NCBI GenBank assembly: GCA_016165875.1
Contig: JABBOT010000014.1
Coordinates: forward strand, 12,373,394 to 12,437,393
Reading direction: 5' to 3'
Origin: Acanthopleura granulata
Lineage: Eukaryota > Mollusca > Polyplacophora > Chitonida > Chitonidae
Length of the DNA: 64,000 nt
Shown: positions 61,901 through 64,000 of the stretch, piece after piece
How positions within the stretch are numbered: position 1 is the first letter of the stretch
How the letters are laid out: every line of letters begins with the position of its first letter
Program-made: the position numbers and the translations under genes
Notes under the pieces: model-generated
The model's database searches: none
What the model saw: only the letters and a program-made list of their open reading frames with translations
What the model was told of the DNA's origin: nothing

Positions 61901-63527
61901 TCCTTTCACACATTGCCTCTGTCAAAGCCATAAATCCCGGTTCCCACTCACTTGAGCTTGATGCGTGGTCGGTCGAACTACTGCTCTCAGCCTCACTCCT
62001 CTGCTATTCAAACTGGTAGCTTTGTAAGCCGAAGTTACATTCACTATCATCAGAACTAGAGCTGAGGTCCCCACTGAAGCCCTCCATTACGTTATCTACA
62101 TGACAGAAGAGCTACTTTGCAAAGCTAAGCACGATAACGTAAGCAATCTGTAAAAATAGCGGCCTAAAAAGGCTTCTCAGTCTTGACTGTTTAACTATTA
62201 AATAGTCAAATAACAAGCACTTCCGCCAGAAATTTGAGATTTTTTATTTAACCATAAGTAAAGCTCTTTCTTTTAAGGTATAAGTTTTATAAATGTGTTC
62301 TTTTCTTTTAACATGATCTTTCTTATCACGTTATTGCATTGTGTTGTATTGTGTTGGTCTCTCACTAATGTGGTCCAGTCCTACCTCTCCGGCCATACAT
62401 GGGAAAGTCTGGGCAGTAACCTGCGGATGACCGATGGCTTCCCCCGAATTGTGGCCTGTTTCCTTCCACCACAATGCTGTTCGCCGTCGCACAAGTGAAA
62501 TATTGTTGTGTACGGTATTGCATTGTATCCAAACGAATATCATCTTTGAAAGGATATTTCAAGGTCACTTTGAGTTGTGTTTACCTCTGTGGTCGTTGGC
62601 GTCTTGTCGTTGGGTAATCCAGACAATGAACGGCCACCGTGGCGAGTGTGATCGTTTGTGGTCTGTCTTTGAAAATAATAAGAAATCATCTAGAATGTAT
62701 GTCCACTTGTGGTCATATTTAGTTTTTCCGAAAGGAATATCAGCCATTTGAAAGTGACAAAAATTACACGAAAACGCTTATTTCCAAAGTTGGCGACAAT
62801 CTGACCATTTTCAGCCGTGAACGCACCATTTTGTAAGCGCCGGTGTTTGCAGTAAGAACATTATTTCTAATGGATATAAGAGCTCCTATTAGAACAATGA
62901 TAATTTTGCCTCATCACAGCTCTAGGTCAGAGTATTTATGCTTTCTGCTGCACGGGAAAGCTTGAGAATTTTTCTTACAACTCAAAATTTGGTATAAATC
63001 CTTTTTGCGTCACTGCAGGATTGAAGAACATGAGTTAATGTGTAATAGAATGAATATTATCTCATTTTAACAATGTCTTTAAATTGTTAAAAAATATGTC
63101 CACGTATATTCTAAAACTGTGCAAGATTTGTAGTGTAGTTTGCAAATTAGCTTTACATTGAAATTTCGTGCAATCGCTGATTTCTCGACAGGAGCAATCC
63201 GGCGGTGACGTCATCGCAATGGAGATGTACGTTGTGTGCGTAAATCCGTACCAAACCTACTGGTTAGCCACGGCCTATGTCTACAAGGGCCTTCTCCTCA
63301 TATTCGGGACGTTCCTGGCCTGGGAAACACGGAAAGTCTCCATCCCTGTCCTCAATGATTCGCGGCTGATAGGCTTCTGTGTATACAACGTCGTGGTGAT
63401 ATGTGCTTTTGCGGTGCCTGTAAATCACGTGCTAAGTGACACCCAATCAACGCTTCGCTTTGTTATCACTTCGGCATTCACCATTTTCTGCACAACGCTG
63501 GTCTTATGCATTGTATTTGTACCAAAG
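44215..63527 (+). CDS. GABBR2: GABA-B receptor subunit 2-like class C GPCR, 14 exons, 719 aa seen
   Basis: Exons: 44215-44463, 45074-45211, 46173-46343, 46995-47102, 48789-48854, 50073-50267, 51009-51239, 52621-52684, 54516-54599, 58229-58379, 59577-59709, 60811-60918, 61246-61368, 63192-63527. They total 2157 nt, in frame, with GT-AG introns. A signal peptide (about residues 1-25) precedes a Venus-flytrap ligand domain to about 440 (IGALLPM, LGPCSS, ARIIVGAFY, YAYDAVWALALALNKTSG, FEGVSGPVSF). Seven membrane helices follow: TM1 about 453, TM2 497, TM3 531, TM4 573, TM5 632, TM6 667, TM7 694-717. KMSSPNINNLIILG and FLAWETRKVSIPVLNDSRLIG favour subunit 2 over subunit 1. In animals this subunit pairs with GABBR1 and couples to Gi/o. 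After the last codon seen (VPK) a GTAACC donor suggests a downstream tail exon with the usual coiled coil. Read-through would instead stop seven codons later, at 63549-63551. Confidence 0.9.
45190..45860. repeat. Decayed tandem array grown from the exon 2 donor of the GABA-B gene
   Basis: The exon 2 end (TACAGCTTGATCGAG|GTAAGC) is followed 35 bp later by GTACAAAACGGTCGAG|GTGAGC, and then by looser versions such as CCACAACATGGCGCAA|GTGAGG, AACATCATCGAC|GTGAGT and CTACACTACCGAC|GTGAGC. Donor-like GTGAGN motifs occur at 45247, 45278, 45378, 45406, 45505, 45530 and 45709. The unit is about 30-38 bp with heavy divergence. Confidence 0.5.
45896..46049 (-). mobile_element. SINE family A, in intron 2 of the GABA-B gene
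   Basis: The tail side ATTTATTTATTTATTTGG is followed by GTGCTTTACGTCGTACTAAA, CATTATGGTGGGACGAAACC and AAGGTTGCTGGCAGCCCTTC. The copy lacks the tRNA-like head. Confidence 0.8.
46600..46765 (-). repeat. Dispersed repeat family C in GABA-B intron 3
   Basis: AACAACAACGACAGTGTGAT and CAGTCACGGCTCTATTAAAA match the family in reverse orientation. Confidence 0.6.
48022..48130 (+). mobile_element. SINE family A, 3' half, in GABA-B intron 4
   Basis: It starts at GGGAATGGTCGTAGGTTTCC, holds CCCACCATAATGCTGGCCG and ends TTGAGTACGGCGTAAAACAT. A more decayed piece follows at 48205-48300. Confidence 0.8.
48885..49260 (+). repeat. Dispersed repeat family C in GABA-B intron 5
   Basis: It starts around AACTCTAGCTCTGTTGGTGG and runs through TTTACATGAACGGTTGTAGT and GACAAGAGGCCTGTTTTC, parallel to the 54100 copy. 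It begins only about 30 bp after the exon 5 donor. Confidence 0.6.
49500..49690 (+). repeat. Dispersed repeat family B in GABA-B intron 5
   Basis: GTGGCTGGGTGGGGTGTCGT recurs as ATGACTGAGTGGGGTGACGT, so the copy is partly duplicated internally. Confidence 0.6.
50575..50985 (+). repeat. Dispersed repeat family C, longest clear copy, GABA-B intron 6
   Basis: It runs from TACACTGTATGCTGTTGTC through CTTGGTCCCTTTGCATTG, GTGATGACAACACAGTATTT, TCATGGTGCTAGGGGTGTG and GACGCCGGGTTTCACC to CTGTGCTGTAGTTTTTC, about 410 bp. No ORF of note. The element class is unknown to me. Confidence 0.75.
52838..53035 (+). repeat. Dispersed repeat family B in GABA-B intron 8
   Basis: It matches the family from GGATTGGTCTACCCGGTGTC to AAATTCTTAAGCGCGACG. 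Confidence 0.65.
53905..54045 (-). mobile_element. SINE family A, diverged, in GABA-B intron 8
   Basis: GGTGTTTTTTACGCCACACT, the degraded GGTAAGGGGTAACTGGGC block and AAGTTGCTGGCAGACCTTCC identify it. Confidence 0.7.
54100..54445 (+). repeat. Dispersed repeat family C in GABA-B intron 8
   Basis: It includes CCTTTGCATTGTTTTCATC, GGCAGGAGGCCGGACTTTAC and CACTGTCCTCCCTGCTGTGG, in the same order as the 50575 copy. Confidence 0.7.
55921..55963. repeat. (AC)n microsatellite
   Basis: About 21 AC dinucleotides with one G interruption, in GABA-B intron 9. Confidence 0.95.
56080..56830. repeat. Two-copy tandem duplication, ~370-bp unit, GABA-B intron 9
   Basis: GTTAGTCAGTATCATGCCAA occurs near 56104 and again near 56467. 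Each is followed by a GGTTTA(G/C)TCC...TTTGACCGATGTCA block and, later, CGTTGATGGA...TTTTA(T/C)GCTTAAAAGAAA. A related fragment (AAAGTTAGTCAGTACTTTGC) lies at 48565, so the unit is also a dispersed repeat. Confidence 0.7.
58056..58155. repeat. Two-copy tandem repeat, ~51 bp, just before exon 10
   Basis: GTTTACGAACTAATATGTCA with ATATATCAAT(G/A)TGTCAATC is present twice. It ends about 75 bp upstream of the exon 10 acceptor, close to the branch-point region. Confidence 0.85.
58436..58690 (-). repeat. Dispersed repeat family B, inverted, just after exon 10
   Basis: Reverse complement of the family: GTTTTACGTCGTAAAAACTG at one side and GACACCGGGCCGCCCAATCC at the other. Confidence 0.65.
58823..59090 (-). 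mobile_element. SINE family A, full length, GABA-B intron 10
   Basis: The best minus-strand copy. It has an ATTTATTTATTTATTTGA tail, TTTTACGCCGTACTCAAG, CCAGCATTATGGTGCGAGG, GGTTGCTGGCAGACCTTCCC and the reverse-complemented B-box and A-box regions, ending at TGACTGAGCCTCGGGGGGCC. Confidence 0.88.
59216..59305 (-). mobile_element. SINE family A, truncated, GABA-B intron 10
   Basis: A tail and 3'-end fragment only: TTTATTTCATTGGTGTTTTA, CGTACTTAAGAATATTTCAG and CCAGCATTATAGTGGGAGG. Confidence 0.8.
59647..60303 (+). repeat. Tandem array of exon 11 end plus splice donor, ~69-bp unit, 1 exonic + 9 intronic copies
   Basis: The unit begins GTTTACTTGAACTCCGCCGA and ends in CTAATCTCTGTATG|GTAAGTG. 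Copy 0 is the last ~60 bp of exon 11. Copies end at 59709 (exon), 59776, 59845, 59902, 59971, about 60022, 60089, 60157, 60227 and 60296, giving steps of 67, 69, 57, 69, ~51, ~67, 68, 70 and 69. Donors are GTAAGT in copies 0, 1, 3, 6 and 8, weaker GTGAAT or GTAAAT in 2 and 4, and lost in 5, 7 and 9. The coded segment (VYLNSAELWDRPPEYTSNLC) is the end of TM2 plus extracellular loop 1. Confidence 0.9.
62366..62520 (+). mobile_element. SINE family A, diverged, GABA-B intron 13
   Basis: CCTCTCCGGCCATACATGGG, AGTAACCTGCGGATGACCG and CCACCACAATGCTGTTCGCC identify the body. The head is missing. Confidence 0.75.
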
Positions 63528-63551
63528 GTAACCAAACTCGCTTACCGCTGA

Positions 63552-64000
63552 CCGTACAGTAATAAGGGAAAAGTAAATGTTCGCTATATATAAGCATAGA
63601 AAGAAATTCTCTCATGTGTGCCAAGAAATATTGTTTTTCACATAACCCTTTCGGCGAGGTGACACGTTTTTGACGTTGTTCTATTGTGATACTTATTTAA
63701 TGCTTTATGTCCGAATATTCCAAGGGTATGTTTACTTTTACACGAGCATGTATTGTAATTTATTTTCGTTGGATTATTATTTTTTGTATTATCATTTTGG
63801 TTTACTATCGGGGTGCCATGGGCAAAATTCCATCGCCCTTCATTTAAATATAACTAAAAATCGTATTGACTTACAGCCTTAATCGTAAAGCCAGAACTGG
63901 ATTTGAGTCTACTGGACGATAACTTTCATTCCACATAGCCATTCTTGTTTTGTGTCATTGTTGTAAACTGCATATTACACAATTTTAATCCCCACTCACT
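63552..64000. other. Downstream of GABA-B exon 14; no further exon recognised
   Basis: AT-rich DNA without a recognisable coiled-coil exon and without an AATAAA. This fits either an intron leading to a tail exon outside the window or an unfinished 3' UTR of a short read-through form. Confidence 0.5.

Overview
This is animal nuclear DNA with intron-rich genes, GT-AG introns and many short interspersed repeats. One dispersed tRNA-derived SINE appears about fifteen times, palindromic ACATGT-type motifs are frequent, and a GABA-B receptor of invertebrate type is present. Together these suggest a lophotrochozoan, most likely a mollusc or a close relative. I cannot fix the species.

Layout. (1) 30-3204, plus strand: the last three coding exons of a proline-rich protein with a PPxY motif, followed by a long 3' UTR. 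(2) About 5.9-12.3 kb: intergenic DNA with SINEs, a small tandem array and a weak coding relic. (3) 12679-19246, minus strand: a complete 12-exon gene for a 980-residue protein of DUF6589 type with two PHD fingers inside it. Its TATA-less promoter carries ETS-, E-box- and YY1-like sites. (4) About 19.5-26.1 kb: intergenic DNA with a 43-bp minisatellite and foldback elements. (5) 26117-35370, minus strand: a complete five-exon FAM151A (menorin-family) gene, 560 residues, type II membrane protein with two domains. The first domain has lost the residues expected to be catalytic. (6) About 35.6-44.2 kb: intergenic DNA with several tandem arrays and a possible GIY-YIG relic. (7) 44215-63527, plus strand: fourteen exons of a GABA-B receptor subunit 2-like class C GPCR (719 residues seen; the C-terminal tail is unresolved or beyond the window).

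Each multi-exon model was built by hand from splice sites and checked for phase. The three nearly complete models sum to exact multiples of three (2943, 1683 and 2157 nt). The genes show no obvious functional link.

The most unusual feature is in the GABA-B receptor gene. The 3' end of the exon encoding the end of TM2 and extracellular loop 1, together with its splice donor, has been copied in tandem about nine times into the following intron (59647-60303). Several copies keep a good GTAAGT donor. A second, more decayed array seems to have grown from the donor of exon 2 of the same gene (45190-45860). The nearest extra donor after the loop exon would bring in an early stop codon.
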